Assembly: GCA_903940125.1 (NCBI GenBank)
Contig: CAJAJL010000077.1
Coordinates: 24,895-88,894, forward strand
Length of the DNA: 64,000 nucleotides
Reading direction: 5' to 3'
Source of the DNA: an uncultured Chlorobiaceae bacterium
Lineage (GTDB): Bacteria > Bacteroidota > Chlorobiia > Chlorobiales > Chlorobiaceae
Shown here in pieces: positions 9,326 through 19,659 of the stretch. Every line of letters begins with the position of its first letter. The first letter of the stretch is position 1. The notes beneath the pieces were generated by a model. It saw only the letters and a program-made list of their open reading frames with translations. It was not told the DNA's origin and searched no databases. The translations under genes and the position numbers were made by a program.

Positions 9326-10251
9326 AGGAGGCCAGATTCCGGATCAACTGCGCAGGCCGCATACTTGATCTTTCTCAAGGGCCAGTCATCATGGGTATCC
9401 TGAATACTACGCCTGATTCTTTTTATGATGGCGGGATGTTTCAAAAAAAGGTCTGCGGGATAGATTTTGACAGAGCTTATGATCATGCGGTCAAGATGAT
9501 CAAGGCTGGTGCCTCGATTATTGATATTGGCGGAGAATCTTCGCGACCTGGCGCTGAAGTGATTTCTCCGGCTGAAGAGATTGAGCGCACAGCACCGTTA
9601 GTTGCCCTTTTGCGTAAAAAAACTGATGCACTGATTTCTATCGATACGTATAAAGCGGAGGTCGCAGAAAAGGCTTTGCAGGCGGGAGCTCATTTTGTCA
9701 ATGATATTTCAGGATTCACTTTTGACAGCACTCTTCCTTGCATCTGCAGAAAATATAAGGCCGCGGTAATCCTTATGCATACTCAGGTAAAGCCTGGTTC
9801 GATGGGGTGGAGTCCCGATATAGAGTCGGGAGAGGAAGATATTGTGGCGAGTGTCTGCAGCTTTCTCAGGAAATCGGTAGCACGGGCTGCAGAACATGCA
9901 ATCGATGACATTATTATTGATCCTGGATTTGGATTTGGCAAGAGCGTCGCTGAGAATTTCAGGCTGCTTGGCCAGCTCAGCTCACTGCTCTCACTCGGCA
10001 GACCTCTTCTGGCCGGTCTGTCAAGAAAATCGTTTCTTGGACATGCTCTTACTCTTCCCGGCGATGCAACACCTCCACCCTCTGATAGACTTCCAGCCAC
10101 CTTGGCTGCAGAAACCATAGCATTGATGAATGGGGCAAGTATTCTGAGAGTCCATGATGTTGAGGCGGCTGTGCAGTGTTTGCGGGTAGGAATGAGCGTG
10201 ATGAGAGATGACAGTAGGGGTGGGTTCGGAAATTTCGGGGTAAAACGGTAG
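9322..10251 (+). CDS. folP: Dihydropteroate synthase
   Basis: 309 residues. Condenses hydroxymethyl-dihydropterin diphosphate with p-aminobenzoate in folate synthesis; the pabB-pabC fusion that makes p-aminobenzoate lies at 16.2-18.1 kb. Motifs: GPVIMGILNTTPDSFYDGG, IIDIGGESSRPGA, ISIDTYKAEVA, FVNDISGF, IIIDPGFGFGKS and LAGLSRKSFLG. The ORF track opens upstream at 9265, but the ATG at 9322 overlaps the stop of the protease gene and gives the usual protein start. Co-transcribed with smc, which follows after six bases. Confidence 0.95.
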   Translation: MKEARFRINCAGRILDLSQGPVIMGILNTTPDSFYDGGMFQKKVCGIDFDRAYDHAVKMIKAGASIIDIGGESSRPGAEVISPAEEIERTAPLVALLRKKTDALISIDTYKAEVAEKALQAGAHFVNDISGFTFDSTLPCICRKYKAAVILMHTQVKPGSMGWSPDIESGEEDIVASVCSFLRKSVARAAEHAIDDIIIDPGFGFGKSVAENFRLLGQLSSLLSLGRPLLAGLSRKSFLGHALTLPGDATPPPSDRLPATLAAETIALMNGASILRVHDVEAAVQCLRVGMSVMRDDSRGGFGNFGVKR

Positions 10252-10257
10252 GAAGCG

Positions 10258-13200
10258 ATGTATCTATCGAAGATTGAGCTTTTCGGGTTCAAGAGCTTTG
10301 CTCATAAGGTCAGGATAAAATTTGACAGTGGTCTTACGGCTATTGTCGGGCCCAATGGATGTGGCAAAACTAATGTTGTGGATGCCATGCGCTGGGTATT
10401 GGGCGAACAGAAGCCTTCTCTGCTTCGGTCGGCGAAAATGGAAAACATTATTTTTAACGGTTCAAAAAATCTCAAGCCGCTCAGTCTTACTGAAGTTTCT
10501 CTGACTATTGAAAATACGCGAAATGTTCTGCCGATAGAGTACAGTGAAGTGACTGTTACGCGCCGGCTCTACCGGAACGGGGAGAGTGAGTTCCTTTTAA
10601 ACCATGTGAACTGCAGGTTGAAGGATATTCTTGATTTATTTACCGATACGGGAATGGGCAGCGATGCCTATTCGGTCATTGAGCTGAAGATGATTGAGGA
10701 GATTATCAGCAATAAAAGCGAGGAGCGTCTTAAGCTTTTTGAAGAAGCTGCTGGAATAACGCGCTACAAACAGCGACGGAAACAGACATTCAAGCTGCTG
10801 GAAAGTGCTTCAAAAGACCTTTCAAGAGTTGACGACATCCTGGCGGAAGTAGAAAAAAAGGTGAAAAGCCTGAAGCTGCAGGTAAGAAAAGCCGAAAAGC
10901 TCAGGGAACTGAAACGAGAGATTCGGGAGATTGACCTTACACTTTCATGGCATGCAATGGAGGAGTTCCGGGAAAAACTTGAGCCGTTGCAGCGTCGCAT
11001 CAGGGAAGAAGAGCTGCTGAACCATGCCTGTGCGGCAAAAATCGCATCAGAGGACAGCAGGGCACAGACAATGGAGCTGCTGCTGCTTCAGGAGGAAACA
11101 ACACTATCGGAACTGCAGAAAAAGCTGAATGAAAGCAATAATCGGATTCATACCCTGGAAAAACAATGTCTGCAGTATGAAGAGCATCAAAAAAATCTTG
11201 CAATTGAAACCGAACGTTATAAAGCAGTTATCTTTGAAAAGGAGTTGAAAATACGTGAACAGGAGAGACTTGAAAGCGAGCTTTTGAAGCGTAAAGCACC
11301 TTGTGAAGAGAGATGCACTGCACTCCACTCTGCCTTTCAAAGCCTCATTGCGGAACACGACCAGCTCAATACGACATTGAAGGAGCAGAGAACTGAACTG
11401 GCCATTGAACGCAGATTGAGCGCAGAAGAACAAAGTGCTGCCAACCAGATTGCTTTGACAAAACGCACGCTTGAATCTAAAAAAGAGTATCTGCGAATAA
11501 CCAGGGAACGGCTTGAAATAAAAAAGCAGGCAATTCTTGAAAAATTGAGAACCTCCCGAACAGATGAAAATCTGCTATCTGATGAGATATCGATCAAAAC
11601 AGCTCAGATTACTGAAGCAAAGAGCCTTGAAAAAGTGCTGAGGGAAGAACAGGAAGAGGCATGGAGACATATCGAAACAAAAAATGAGTCTCTCCTTTTG
11701 CTGAGGTCGAGCAGGGATAAAATACTTAACCGGATTCTGCTGGCGGATTCCGTGCTCGACAATTTTGAGGGGATGCCTGAAGGAATAGGATTTTTGGAAA
11801 AGCAAAACAAGGGAAAGCAAGGACTGGGCTGCATGACAGATCTCTTATCGCTTGAAAGTTCATATAAAAAAGCGGTCAATGCCGCGCTTGGTGAGGGCAT
11901 GAGCTACTATGTGTGCCAGTCGTTACGTGAGGCCAAGGAGGGTATCGCCAATCTGAGAAGTTCAAACAAGGGAAAAGTTAATTTTCTTGTACTTGATCTT
12001 ATTGCCCCTATGACAGAAGTGTATTACCCGGATATAAGAGAAGCTCAAAAAACTCTTGAAGTTATGACCTATCCTCAGGAACTTCATCATGCGCTTCTCT
12101 TGATGCTCAACAAGAGCTATATCGTAACGGACCTCGGAACTGCTGAAGCCCTTGCCCTGCTTCATCGCGATTGCTCATTTGTTACGCTTGAAGGAGAAAC
12201 ATTTTCCGGCAGAGGGATGCTTTTCGGCGGAAGTTCAAAAAGCAATGAGGGGCTGCGGTTAGGGAAAAAAGCCGAACGCGACCTGCTACGGAACGAGCTT
12301 GCAGACCTTGAGCAGTCAATACGTGAGAATGAGGCGATTCTTGTGCAGCTGCGCAACAGAGCGGCATCAATTACATTGGCGGAACAACGCAGGGGGATTG
12401 AATTGCTGGTGACGGAACTGGGAAAAGTTGAAAAGAGGTTTGCACGATTTGAGGCCGAACAGAGTGAGAGACAACGGGACGAGGTGCAGACCGGAGAGGA
12501 GATCGCCGCGCTTCTTCAACAACAGCAGGCCTGCGAAAAGGAGCTGCATGAGCTGCTTCCTGCAATTCAGAGCAGTAGTTCGAAGAGCAGACTTTTCGGG
12601 AACAACATCCGGCAGATGCAGGAAAATCTTGCCGCACTGGAAACACGTCATCACGAGTTCGGACTGGAAGTTCAAGCCAGTCAAAGCCGCTATAAGGACG
12701 CGCTTCTTGAATTTGAAAAATTACGGATCAATATTTCCAGCTGCACTGCAAACCGGCAGTCGTTGCATGAAGAGATCAAGAAACTCAACAGCGACATTGA
12801 AACTTCTGAAAGGAAAAAACAGGCCGGTAATGATGCGTTGAAAAGGATAAAAGAAGAACTTGATGTACTGCTTCTGTCAGCTGCTGGAGAACAGAAGGCG
12901 GTCAATGACCTTGAATCGAGCTATCGGGAACATCAGGCCGGACATCATGAAACCCAGGCATCGCTCAGAGATCTGCGAAGAAAATATGAGGTAGGACTTC
13001 AACTTCTTTCGACACTCAACAACGACCGCCTGCATATAGAACATTCGCTGGACCATCTGTTTACAGAGGCTCAGGTTAAATACAACTGCGACCTTGCATC
13101 AATGTCGCAGCCAGAAAGTCATCAATCATTCGACCGAAAGGCAGCCCGGGAAAAGCTTGAACTCCTTAACAGACAACGAGAGCAGTCTGGTGCGGTCAAT

Positions 13201-13794
13201 GAGCTTGCACTGGATGAGTATGAGGAGGAAAAAAAGCGATTTGATTTTTTAACTGAACAGAAAGCTGATCTGCTCAGCGCAGAAAAACAGCTTCGTTCGA
13301 CTATTGATGAAATCAACAAAACTGCCCTTGAGAAATTTGACGAAACCTTCCGCACGGTGAGAAAAAACTTTATCGGTATTTTCCGGGAACTCTTTGATGC
13401 GGAAGATGAAGTGGATCTGCTTATTCATGCTTGTGAAGACCCCCTTGATGCCCATATCGAAATTGTTGCCAAACCGAGAGGGAAAAAACCGCTCTCTATT
13501 GAGCAGCTCAGCGGGGGTGAAAAGGCATTGACCGCACTTTCGCTGCTTTTTGCGATCTATCTGGTCAAACCGAGTCCGTTCTGTATTCTTGATGAAGTTG
13601 ACGCCCCACTGGATGACGCCAACGTAACCCGTTTTATTAAACTCCTGAAAAAATTTGAGAATAACACCCAATTCATTATTGTTACGCACAACAAAAAAAC
13701 AATGGCTTCGTGCCAGGCTCTTTATGGCGTAACCATGGAAGAGGAGGGCGTGTCGAAGCTGATACCCGTACGGCTTGAAAAAATAAGGGGCTGA
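10258..13794 (+). CDS. smc: Chromosome segregation protein SMC
   Basis: 1178 residues, full length for bacterial SMC. The N-terminal head has Walker A GPNGCGKTNVVDAMRWVLG (about 32-50). Long coiled coils flank a hinge at about 510-670, and the C-terminal head has the ABC signature LSGGEKALTALSLLFAIY and Walker B FCILDEVDAPLDD. With ScpA and ScpB it forms the condensin that organises the chromosome; scpB is at 24.3 kb, and scpA is not in this window. A GGGGC/GCCCC inverted repeat straddles its stop codon. Confidence 0.97.
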   Translation: MYLSKIELFGFKSFAHKVRIKFDSGLTAIVGPNGCGKTNVVDAMRWVLGEQKPSLLRSAKMENIIFNGSKNLKPLSLTEVSLTIENTRNVLPIEYSEVTVTRRLYRNGESEFLLNHVNCRLKDILDLFTDTGMGSDAYSVIELKMIEEIISNKSEERLKLFEEAAGITRYKQRRKQTFKLLESASKDLSRVDDILAEVEKKVKSLKLQVRKAEKLRELKREIREIDLTLSWHAMEEFREKLEPLQRRIREEELLNHACAAKIASEDSRAQTMELLLLQEETTLSELQKKLNESNNRIHTLEKQCLQYEEHQKNLAIETERYKAVIFEKELKIREQERLESELLKRKAPCEERCTALHSAFQSLIAEHDQLNTTLKEQRTELAIERRLSAEEQSAANQIALTKRTLESKKEYLRITRERLEIKKQAILEKLRTSRTDENLLSDEISIKTAQITEAKSLEKVLREEQEEAWRHIETKNESLLLLRSSRDKILNRILLADSVLDNFEGMPEGIGFLEKQNKGKQGLGCMTDLLSLESSYKKAVNAALGEGMSYYVCQSLREAKEGIANLRSSNKGKVNFLVLDLIAPMTEVYYPDIREAQKTLEVMTYPQELHHALLLMLNKSYIVTDLGTAEALALLHRDCSFVTLEGETFSGRGMLFGGSSKSNEGLRLGKKAERDLLRNELADLEQSIRENEAILVQLRNRAASITLAEQRRGIELLVTELGKVEKRFARFEAEQSERQRDEVQTGEEIAALLQQQQACEKELHELLPAIQSSSSKSRLFGNNIRQMQENLAALETRHHEFGLEVQASQSRYKDALLEFEKLRINISSCTANRQSLHEEIKKLNSDIETSERKKQAGNDALKRIKEELDVLLLSAAGEQKAVNDLESSYREHQAGHHETQASLRDLRRKYEVGLQLLSTLNNDRLHIEHSLDHLFTEAQVKYNCDLASMSQPESHQSFDRKAAREKLELLNRQREQSGAVNELALDEYEEEKKRFDFLTEQKADLLSAEKQLRSTIDEINKTALEKFDETFRTVRKNFIGIFRELFDAEDEVDLLIHACEDPLDAHIEIVAKPRGKKPLSIEQLSGGEKALTALSLLFAIYLVKPSPFCILDEVDAPLDDANVTRFIKLLKKFENNTQFIIVTHNKKTMASCQALYGVTMEEEGVSKLIPVRLEKIRG

Positions 13795-13801
13795 ACGCCC
13801 C
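13787..13801 (+). repeat. Hairpin across the smc stop codon
   Basis: GGGGC-TGAAC-GCCCC forms a five-bp GC stem whose loop contains the smc TGA. The next gene's ribosome-binding site (AGGAAG) follows directly. It might tune coupling between smc and the HAD gene. There is no T-tract, so it is not an intrinsic terminator. Confidence 0.3.
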
Positions 13802-13812
13802 AGGAAGACGAT

Positions 13813-14514
13813 ATGCTGAAGAAACTTGTGTTATTTGATATCGATGGAACGTTGCTGTCGGTAAACAGTATCAATCGACGTATCCTTATGGATGCCTTAC
13901 GGGAGGTTTACGGCACTGAAGGAAGTGCAGGCACTCACAATTTCGCCGGCAAAATGGACAGCATCATTATCTATGAAGTTCTGCACAACGCAGGGCTGAG
14001 TGATGCTGTAATTGCGGAAAAATTTGACAAGGCCAAACAAACCTATATTGAAATGTTCCGCATGCATGCCAAACCTGCAGATATCATGCTGATGGATGGC
14101 GTCCGCAAGCTTCTTGATGAGCTTTCAGCACGTTCCGAACTGACCGTTGGTCTCCTGACCGGTAATTTTGAGGGTTCAGGACGTCACAAACTACTCCTTC
14201 CCGATATCAACCATTATTTTCCTTTCGGTGCCTTTGCCGATGATGGAGAGAGTCGCAATGACCTCCCTCAGGTTGCTGTTGAAAAAGCATACCAACTGAC
14301 AGGAAAAAGATTTTCGGAACATAATATTATCATTATTGGCGACACAGAACACGATATTGCCTGTGCAAGAGTTCTGAACGCGAAGTCAATTGCCGTCGCA
14401 ACCGGCACCTATTCAACGGAGGAACTGAAAAAGCACAATCCGCATATTCTTTATAAAAACTTATGTGAGACTGATACTGTTATCAGTGATATACTCCATT
14501 CCACAATCAATTAA
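13813..14514 (+). CDS. HAD-superfamily hydrolase (phosphoglycolate phosphatase-like)
   Basis: 233 residues. HAD motif I is LFDIDGTLL (nucleophile Asp at about residue 9), motif II is [10 protein letters not shown], and motif IV is [13 protein letters not shown], with an alpha-helical cap between motifs I and II. This is the layout of subfamily I phosphatases such as Gph. The exact phosphate ester is unknown. AGGAAG lies ahead of the ATG. Between smc and nusB in the same run of genes. Confidence 0.85.
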   Translation: MLKKLVLFDIDGTLLSVNSINRRILMDALREVYGTEGSAGTHNFAGKMDSIIIYEVLHNAGLSDAVIAEKFDKAKQTYIEMFRMHAKPADIMLMDGVRKLLDELSARSELTVGLLTGNFEGSGRHKLLLPDINHYFPFGAFADDGESRNDLPQVAVEKAYQLTGKRFSEHNIIIIGDTEHDIACARVLNAKSIAVATGTYSTEELKKHNPHILYKNLCETDTVISDILHSTIN

Positions 14515-14524
14515 CTGCTCTTTT

Positions 14525-15040
14525 ATGAAGACGTATCGTCGACAAATTCGCGAGAAGATTTTACAGGCGCTCTATACCATTGAAATCAGAGATACCGACA
14601 TAGATTCTGCTGCCGGCTGGCTTTTGACCGAAGAGATTCTGGCTGACGCCAATGCCATGAAGTTTTTCAATATGCTCCTGAAAAACATCAAAGAGCATAT
14701 GGCTGAGATTGATCGTTACATTGTGAAGCACACTTTTAACTGGGATATGAGCCGCATTGCGATCATCGATAAAAATATCATTCGGATGGCCCTGACGGAA
14801 ATTCTTTACTGTGAGGATATTCCGCCAAAGGTATCGATCAATGAAGCTATTGAAATTGCAAAGAAATTTAACAGCACTGATAAAAGCAGCAAGTTTGTCA
14901 ATGGCATTCTTGACGCCATCTTTAATGACCTTAAAGCTGAAGGCAAAGTACACAAGAACGGAAGGGGACTGATTGATCAATCGGTCGCGAAGCTCCAGAA
15001 AACAGAGGACTCTATTGAGAAAACTGAAATCGATACCTGA
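14525..15040 (+). CDS. nusB: Transcription antitermination factor NusB
   Basis: 171 residues. RNA-binding all-helical protein that, with NusE (S10), supports rRNA antitermination. The start [17 protein letters not shown] and the C-terminal block [17 protein letters not shown] followed by [12 protein letters not shown] are typical NusB. The ORF track starts at 14465, inside the preceding gene; the ATG at 14525, ten bases after that gene's stop, gives the usual N-terminus. The tail of about 30 residues after the last NusB helix is charged and not conserved in the family. Confidence 0.9.
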   Translation: MKTYRRQIREKILQALYTIEIRDTDIDSAAGWLLTEEILADANAMKFFNMLLKNIKEHMAEIDRYIVKHTFNWDMSRIAIIDKNIIRMALTEILYCEDIPPKVSINEAIEIAKKFNSTDKSSKFVNGILDAIFNDLKAEGKVHKNGRGLIDQSVAKLQKTEDSIEKTEIDT

Positions 15041-15045
15041 GCAGT

Positions 15046-15684
15046 ATGACTCAAAGCCCTGAAGAAAAAATTGTTGTTCTCAACGAGATCCTTGGAGCTC
15101 AATACCCGAATCCGAAAAGCGAACTGCAATACGATAACCCTTTTCAGCTGCTTGTGTCCACAATTCTGGCTGCCCAGGCAACTGACAAGCAGGTTAACAT
15201 CATTACAAGGGAGCTGTTCAAGTATGCACCCGATGCCGAAAGTCTGAGCAGAATGGAGCTTGACACTGTCATCGGCTTTGTTCGCTCGATCAATTATTTC
15301 AACAACAAGGCAAAAAATATTCTTGAAGTAAGCCGGATACTGGCTGCGCGATATAACGGCCAGGTCCCCGAAACAAGGGAAGAGCTTGAAAGTCTGCCGG
15401 GGGTAGGAAGAAAAACAGCAAATGTTGTTTTGAGCAATGCTTTTGGCCAGGCAGTCATGCCGGTTGACACCCATGTGCACAGGGTTTCGAATAGAATCGG
15501 TCTGGTCAGGACTGACAAGCCCGAGCAAACCGAAACAGCATTGACGAACATCATTCCAAAAGCATGGGTCATCAACTTCCATCACTACCTGCTTCTTCAC
15601 GGACGTTACACCTGCAAGGCGAAAAAGCCTGAATGCAGTCTGTGTGGAGTAAGCAGCGTCTGCGAATATCCTGCAAAAAACTAA
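15046..15684 (+). CDS. nth: Endonuclease III
   Basis: 212 residues. DNA glycosylase/AP lyase for oxidised pyrimidines. The helix-hairpin-helix LPGVGRKTANVVLSNAFG carries the catalytic lysine, the catalytic aspartate is in VDTHVHR, and the C-terminal [4Fe-4S] motif is C-x6-C-x2-C-x5-C (CKAKKPECSLCGVSSVC). Five bases separate it from nusB. Its end overlaps the hypothetical gene on the other strand by four bases. Confidence 0.96.
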   Translation: MTQSPEEKIVVLNEILGAQYPNPKSELQYDNPFQLLVSTILAAQATDKQVNIITRELFKYAPDAESLSRMELDTVIGFVRSINYFNNKAKNILEVSRILAARYNGQVPETREELESLPGVGRKTANVVLSNAFGQAVMPVDTHVHRVSNRIGLVRTDKPEQTETALTNIIPKAWVINFHHYLLLHGRYTCKAKKPECSLCGVSSVCEYPAKN

Positions 15685-16148
15685 CCAAGTTCTATTTTTC
15701 GGTCGACGGCATAGATCCACTCACCTTCCGGGCGCTGCCGATTGCCGGCCCACAGTTCCAGCGTCATACCCTTTTCTGAAGCTACCTGAGAAGTGAAAAT
15801 TTCAACCTGGTAGTAGAGTTCTTCCAGCAGATCATCCCAGACATGGTCAATGGTAAGTCCATCATTCAGATAGGATTGGCGAGGCTTTAGAATATGAGAA
15901 TTATTATCGTCGGACTGAAAGTAGTCGCTGATAAAAACAAAACTGTCGGGCATCAGAAACCCGCCCCTGAAGGTACCTCGAGGACGCTTAACCCCAGGAA
16001 CTTCAACCCAGAATTCAAGCAGGGTGTCTGATGTCAGCTTGCCGTCATCAGAGAGCTTTTCAAGCAGCTGTTGTGTGGTTTGACGAATGAGTGCCTTGTT
16101 AGCGGCGGAAAGCTCATTCATTTTGAAGTCGGGAGTGTGATCACGCAT
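15681..16148 (-). CDS. Hypothetical protein
   Basis: 155 residues, acidic, no signal peptide or membrane segment. It has a helical N-terminus (NKALIRQTTQQLLEKL) and a mixed C-terminal part rich in aromatic residues (ELWAGNRQRPEGEWIYAVD). I do not recognise the family. It is convergent with nth and lies downstream of the pabB-pabC gene on the same strand, 93 bp away. No clear Shine-Dalgarno was seen, and an alternative ATG exists at 16124. The reading frame fills the gap well and looks real, but the function is unknown. Confidence 0.6.
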   Translation of the reverse strand: MRDHTPDFKMNELSAANKALIRQTTQQLLEKLSDDGKLTSDTLLEFWVEVPGVKRPRGTFRGGFLMPDSFVFISDYFQSDDNNSHILKPRQSYLNDGLTIDHVWDDLLEELYYQVEIFTSQVASEKGMTLELWAGNRQRPEGEWIYAVDRKIELG

Positions 16149-16224
16149 GTTGTTGAACGGTAAGTTTAATCGGTGAATTACTTACATGAAATATACGGTT
16201 ATTTTGGCATAAGAGAAGAGAGTT

Positions 16225-16246
16225 TATAGGTCGTACAGTACCTATA
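16225..16246. repeat. Inverted repeat at the end of the pabB-pabC gene
   Basis: The arms TATAGGT and ACCTATA enclose eight bases and overlap the stop codon of the minus-strand pabB-pabC gene. Without a T-run it is at best a weak terminator or an mRNA-end stabiliser. Confidence 0.3.
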
Positions 16247-18113
16247 ACGACAAGTGATCGCCGGTGAAGAGTGCCCGCCTTAAACCTCGGACTGAGTTTG
16301 TCATGTAGATGTTGTCGGCGGAGAGGATGTCGTGGAGGGTCATGGTTTTTTCGGAGGTGAAGCGGCGGGTGGCAAGAAAGTATTGGCGAAAAATGCCGTT
16401 GAGCAGGCCGCAACTGACTGGTGGAGTATAGAAATGCCGACCTTTACTGATAAAAATATTGCTTATTGTCCCTTCAGTTAATTCCCCGCGCTCATTAAGA
16501 AAAAGAACTTCGTCAAAACCTTTTTCACGGGCAACGCTGTAGTGACTGTCATAGAGTGCTCTCGTTGAGGTTTTGTGGTAGAGAAGGGATTTTGAGGAGT
16601 CGGTTCTTTGATCGGCCAGACAGAGGCGCAGAGGTACACTTGAATTTTGCACCTCAATCGATTGATAACCGAGGCTTAAGTCTCCCTGAAATGAGAGGGT
16701 GAGCTTGACTTTGAAACGAATGTCAGGTTTTGGCTGTTGCAAGAGGCGCAATTCCTCTTCAAACTGAGTCAGAATCATAAGGGCGGCAGTTGAGTCAAAA
16801 GAATATCCTAAAACCCTGGCTGATGATGCAAGACGGTCAAGATGCTCCTGAAGCCAGAGATACCTTCCTGCCCAAAGCATGCTTTCAAACAGTTCACCAT
16901 GCGAATTACCCGATTCTGAAAGAATTTTAGCTTTGAGATGACACTCACGATACTCCTCTTGAGGATCTGAATCCCAGACAATTCCGCTGCCGGAGCCGTA
17001 AACCCCTTCCTCCCCTGAAAGTTCTACCGTCCTTATCGCCACGTTAAAAACCATATCGCGATCGGGGCTGATGAATCCGATTGTCCCTGTGTAGATAGTT
17101 CTTGGTTCTGTTTCAAAGGTTCGGATAAGTTTCATCGCCTTTATTTTTGGCGCTCCCGTTACTGATCCGGAAGGATACAGCGCTTTGAAGAGCTCATACA
17201 AGCCTATATTTTCTCTCTGTTCACCCCGGATTGTTGAAACCATCTGATGAAGGGTCGGGTAGGTTTCTGCTGCAAACAATTTTTCGGCTGCGATCGAACC
17301 CGGTCGGCATATTCTGCCAAGGTCGTTGCGCAGGAGATCGACAATCATGAGATTTTCAGCACGGTTTTTCTGGCATTGAGTGAGACTCTCTTTCAAGCGT
17401 TTGTCTTCTTCGAAAGTTCTTCCCCGGGGAGCAGTTCCCTTCATCGGCATGGTTTCAATCGCCAGTCCTCGTTTTGAAAAAAAAAGCTCGGGAGAAAAAG
17501 AGAGAATGGTACGTTCACCACAATTAAGCAAGGCGGTATATGATGAGGGCTGAGCGTCTCTCAATGCACCATAAAGAGCTGATGCAGAACCGCTGAAAGT
17601 GAAGCGGTTACGCCCGGTAAAGTTCACCTGATAGACATTGCCTGCGGCAATTTGATCTTTGATCGCAAGAACCTTCTCTCGATACTCCTCTTCCGGAAGG
17701 TTGAACGATACAATACCAGGGGAAGCCGATGGATGTTCAGAAAAAAGCTCTTTGACCACCCTCTCCGAATAATGTTCCGGTGACCTGTAAACCCCAAACC
17801 AGGCTAACGGTGAAGAGGAATGGGTTGCGTCAGCGATAGAAAAAAGCGTCGGTTCGAAACCATATCCAGCTTCATAACTCAGCCATCCGGCAAGAAAATA
17901 GCTTTCGGCAAGTTTTTCCTCAAGCGTCTGGAAAAACCTTTTCAGGCCGGAAAGAGAGGAGAGGACAACCACCTCTACCGGATCCGAAAAAAGCAGTGCC
18001 CCCCCATCAACCCCTTTACAGAAAGCCGATTCAAACCAGAGTGAACCCTCTCTCGTAAGAGTATCGGCGATCAGTTGCGTAGTGGCCGATCCATACATAT
18101 CAGGCAGCATCAA
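16242..18113 (-). CDS. pabB-pabC: Aminodeoxychorismate synthase component I / aminodeoxychorismate lyase fusion
   Basis: 623 residues. Residues about 1-400 form a chorismate-binding domain (YQVNFTGRNRF, IETMPMKGTAPRGR, RAENLMIVDLLRNDLGR, PSGSVTGAPKIKAM). Residues about 405-623 are a class IV PLP aminotransferase fold with the lysine in LLYHKTSTRALYD and the segment GELTEGTISNIF. Together they turn chorismate into p-aminobenzoate once a PabA amidotransferase supplies ammonia; pabA is not in the window. The product feeds FolP (9.3 kb). The start overlaps the end of the upstream ppx gene by 14 bases, so the two are probably translationally coupled. Confidence 0.92.
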   Translation of the reverse strand: MMLPDMYGSATTQLIADTLTREGSLWFESAFCKGVDGGALLFSDPVEVVVLSSLSGLKRFFQTLEEKLAESYFLAGWLSYEAGYGFEPTLFSIADATHSSSPLAWFGVYRSPEHYSERVVKELFSEHPSASPGIVSFNLPEEEYREKVLAIKDQIAAGNVYQVNFTGRNRFTFSGSASALYGALRDAQPSSYTALLNCGERTILSFSPELFFSKRGLAIETMPMKGTAPRGRTFEEDKRLKESLTQCQKNRAENLMIVDLLRNDLGRICRPGSIAAEKLFAAETYPTLHQMVSTIRGEQRENIGLYELFKALYPSGSVTGAPKIKAMKLIRTFETEPRTIYTGTIGFISPDRDMVFNVAIRTVELSGEEGVYGSGSGIVWDSDPQEEYRECHLKAKILSESGNSHGELFESMLWAGRYLWLQEHLDRLASSARVLGYSFDSTAALMILTQFEEELRLLQQPKPDIRFKVKLTLSFQGDLSLGYQSIEVQNSSVPLRLCLADQRTDSSKSLLYHKTSTRALYDSHYSVAREKGFDEVLFLNERGELTEGTISNIFISKGRHFYTPPVSCGLLNGIFRQYFLATRRFTSEKTMTLHDILSADNIYMTNSVRGLRRALFTGDHLSL

Positions 18114-19659
18114 TGATAATTGATTTTTTCAGAACCGTTTCCATCCATGATTTCAACTGTGCTGCGGCCCAAATTTCAATATCGGGCTCAAAGCGGGGTT
18201 TAAGATGAAGAGTGATCACACTTCCTTTGATGGTAACGCTGAGGTTCTGAATGTTCTGCCGGTGACCGCGCTCGAGGCCGTTAGCCAGACGGAGAATTCC
18301 GGACAGCACATCCACAGCCCTTTTCTGTGGCGGTTTAAGCAGGTTGTATGCAGCATGTTTGTCCGAGGGAGGGGATTTGCGGTGATAGCGGGCGACATGG
18401 GCAATAATCTCGATTTCCGTGGGAGAAAACCCCCGAAGTTCACCATTAAGGATGATATACTGACTATGTTTATGATGTGAAGAGATGGAAATAAAGGATC
18501 CGATGTTATGCAGAAGTGAGGCATATTCGAGTAATTCCCGATAGGGTGTTTCAAGATGGTGCAAGGGTGCCAGACTATCGAACAGCTGGAGAGCGAGACC
18601 GGCAACATGCTCCGAATGCTTTCGGTTCCAGTCGCATCGGCACCCGAGCTCATAAACACTCTCCTGACGTATATCAATCTCGAACTCATGTTCCTGTTCG
18701 CCCGATCCATTAAAACGATCCTTAAGATAGTGAAGCACCATACCCTCGCGCAGAGCATAATCTGATACAACAATTTCATTGAGATTGAAGAGCCTGAAAA
18801 TCATATCGACAAGAATCAGGCCCGGCACAATCAAATCGACCCTGTTTGCGTCAAGACCGGTAAATTTCCTGCGGTCGACAGAGCCAAGAGGCATCAGTGT
18901 CGTGTAAAGAGTTTGAAACTCTTTTCGGGTAAAAAAGCTGTTGTTGAGTGACGCTTTGTTTGACCTGCCATTCATGGAACAGATCATACGGGCGATATTC
19001 TGAGCTGTCCCGGAAGATGCTATGGCGCGGGTAACCTTGAGTCCGGATGCTTTTGCAACAGCTGAGACCATCTCTGCGGAAAAGAACTGCTCAAGCATTT
19101 TAATATCAAGGCGAACAATCGGATCGGTGAAGACAAACCGTTCATACATTCGAGCAACTCCTATTTTACGGCTCTCAAGGAGCTGCACGCCCTTGTTGTT
19201 CGCAATAATAAATTCAACGGAACCGCCGCCGATATCGAAAATAAGGTCATACGTTTCACCAATCTTTACGGCATTTCGAACCCCGTAATAGATAAATTCT
19301 GCCTCCTCCCTACCTGATATCACTCTGACTTTGAGACCGGTTTCCTCCCTTATCATCCGAAGAAAATCAATCCTGTTTTTTGCTTCACGGATAGCACTGG
19401 TAGCAAATGCAATAATATTTTCCGGTGCCACACCATGATGAGCGGCGAGAACAAGAAAGTTCTTCAAGGCTGCAATACCTGACTGCATGGCCTCTTCATC
19501 AAGCATTTTTGTAGAAATACTGCCACGGCCAATGCATATCATATTTTTAACACGATCAATCTCAACAATTCCTTTTCCCCTGCTCTCTTCTACAATGATC
19601 ATGTGGAAGGAGTTGGTACCGAGATCTATAGCAGCTACTCTCAATTTTTCAGTGGTCAT
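18100..19659 (-). CDS. Ppx/GppA family exopolyphosphatase
   Basis: 519 residues from the ATG at 19659. The ORF track opens 15 codons earlier, without a ribosome-binding site. The N-terminal ASKHA fold shows AAIDLGTNSFHMIIVEE, IIAFATSAIREAKN and LIFDIGGGSVEFI, as in Ppx and GppA, which hydrolyse polyphosphate and/or pppGpp. The C-terminal region (about 330-519) is the HD-type helical domain, but the diagnostic pair reads HN in SLLHNIG, so metal-dependent HD chemistry is unlikely. A Rel/SpoT enzyme is encoded at 56.2 kb, which makes a pppGpp link possible but unproven. Confidence 0.88.
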   Translation of the reverse strand: MTTEKLRVAAIDLGTNSFHMIIVEESRGKGIVEIDRVKNMICIGRGSISTKMLDEEAMQSGIAALKNFLVLAAHHGVAPENIIAFATSAIREAKNRIDFLRMIREETGLKVRVISGREEAEFIYYGVRNAVKIGETYDLIFDIGGGSVEFIIANNKGVQLLESRKIGVARMYERFVFTDPIVRLDIKMLEQFFSAEMVSAVAKASGLKVTRAIASSGTAQNIARMICSMNGRSNKASLNNSFFTRKEFQTLYTTLMPLGSVDRRKFTGLDANRVDLIVPGLILVDMIFRLFNLNEIVVSDYALREGMVLHYLKDRFNGSGEQEHEFEIDIRQESVYELGCRCDWNRKHSEHVAGLALQLFDSLAPLHHLETPYRELLEYASLLHNIGSFISISSHHKHSQYIILNGELRGFSPTEIEIIAHVARYHRKSPPSDKHAAYNLLKPPQKRAVDVLSGILRLANGLERGHRQNIQNLSVTIKGSVITLHLKPRFEPDIEIWAAAQLKSWMETVLKKSIIIDAA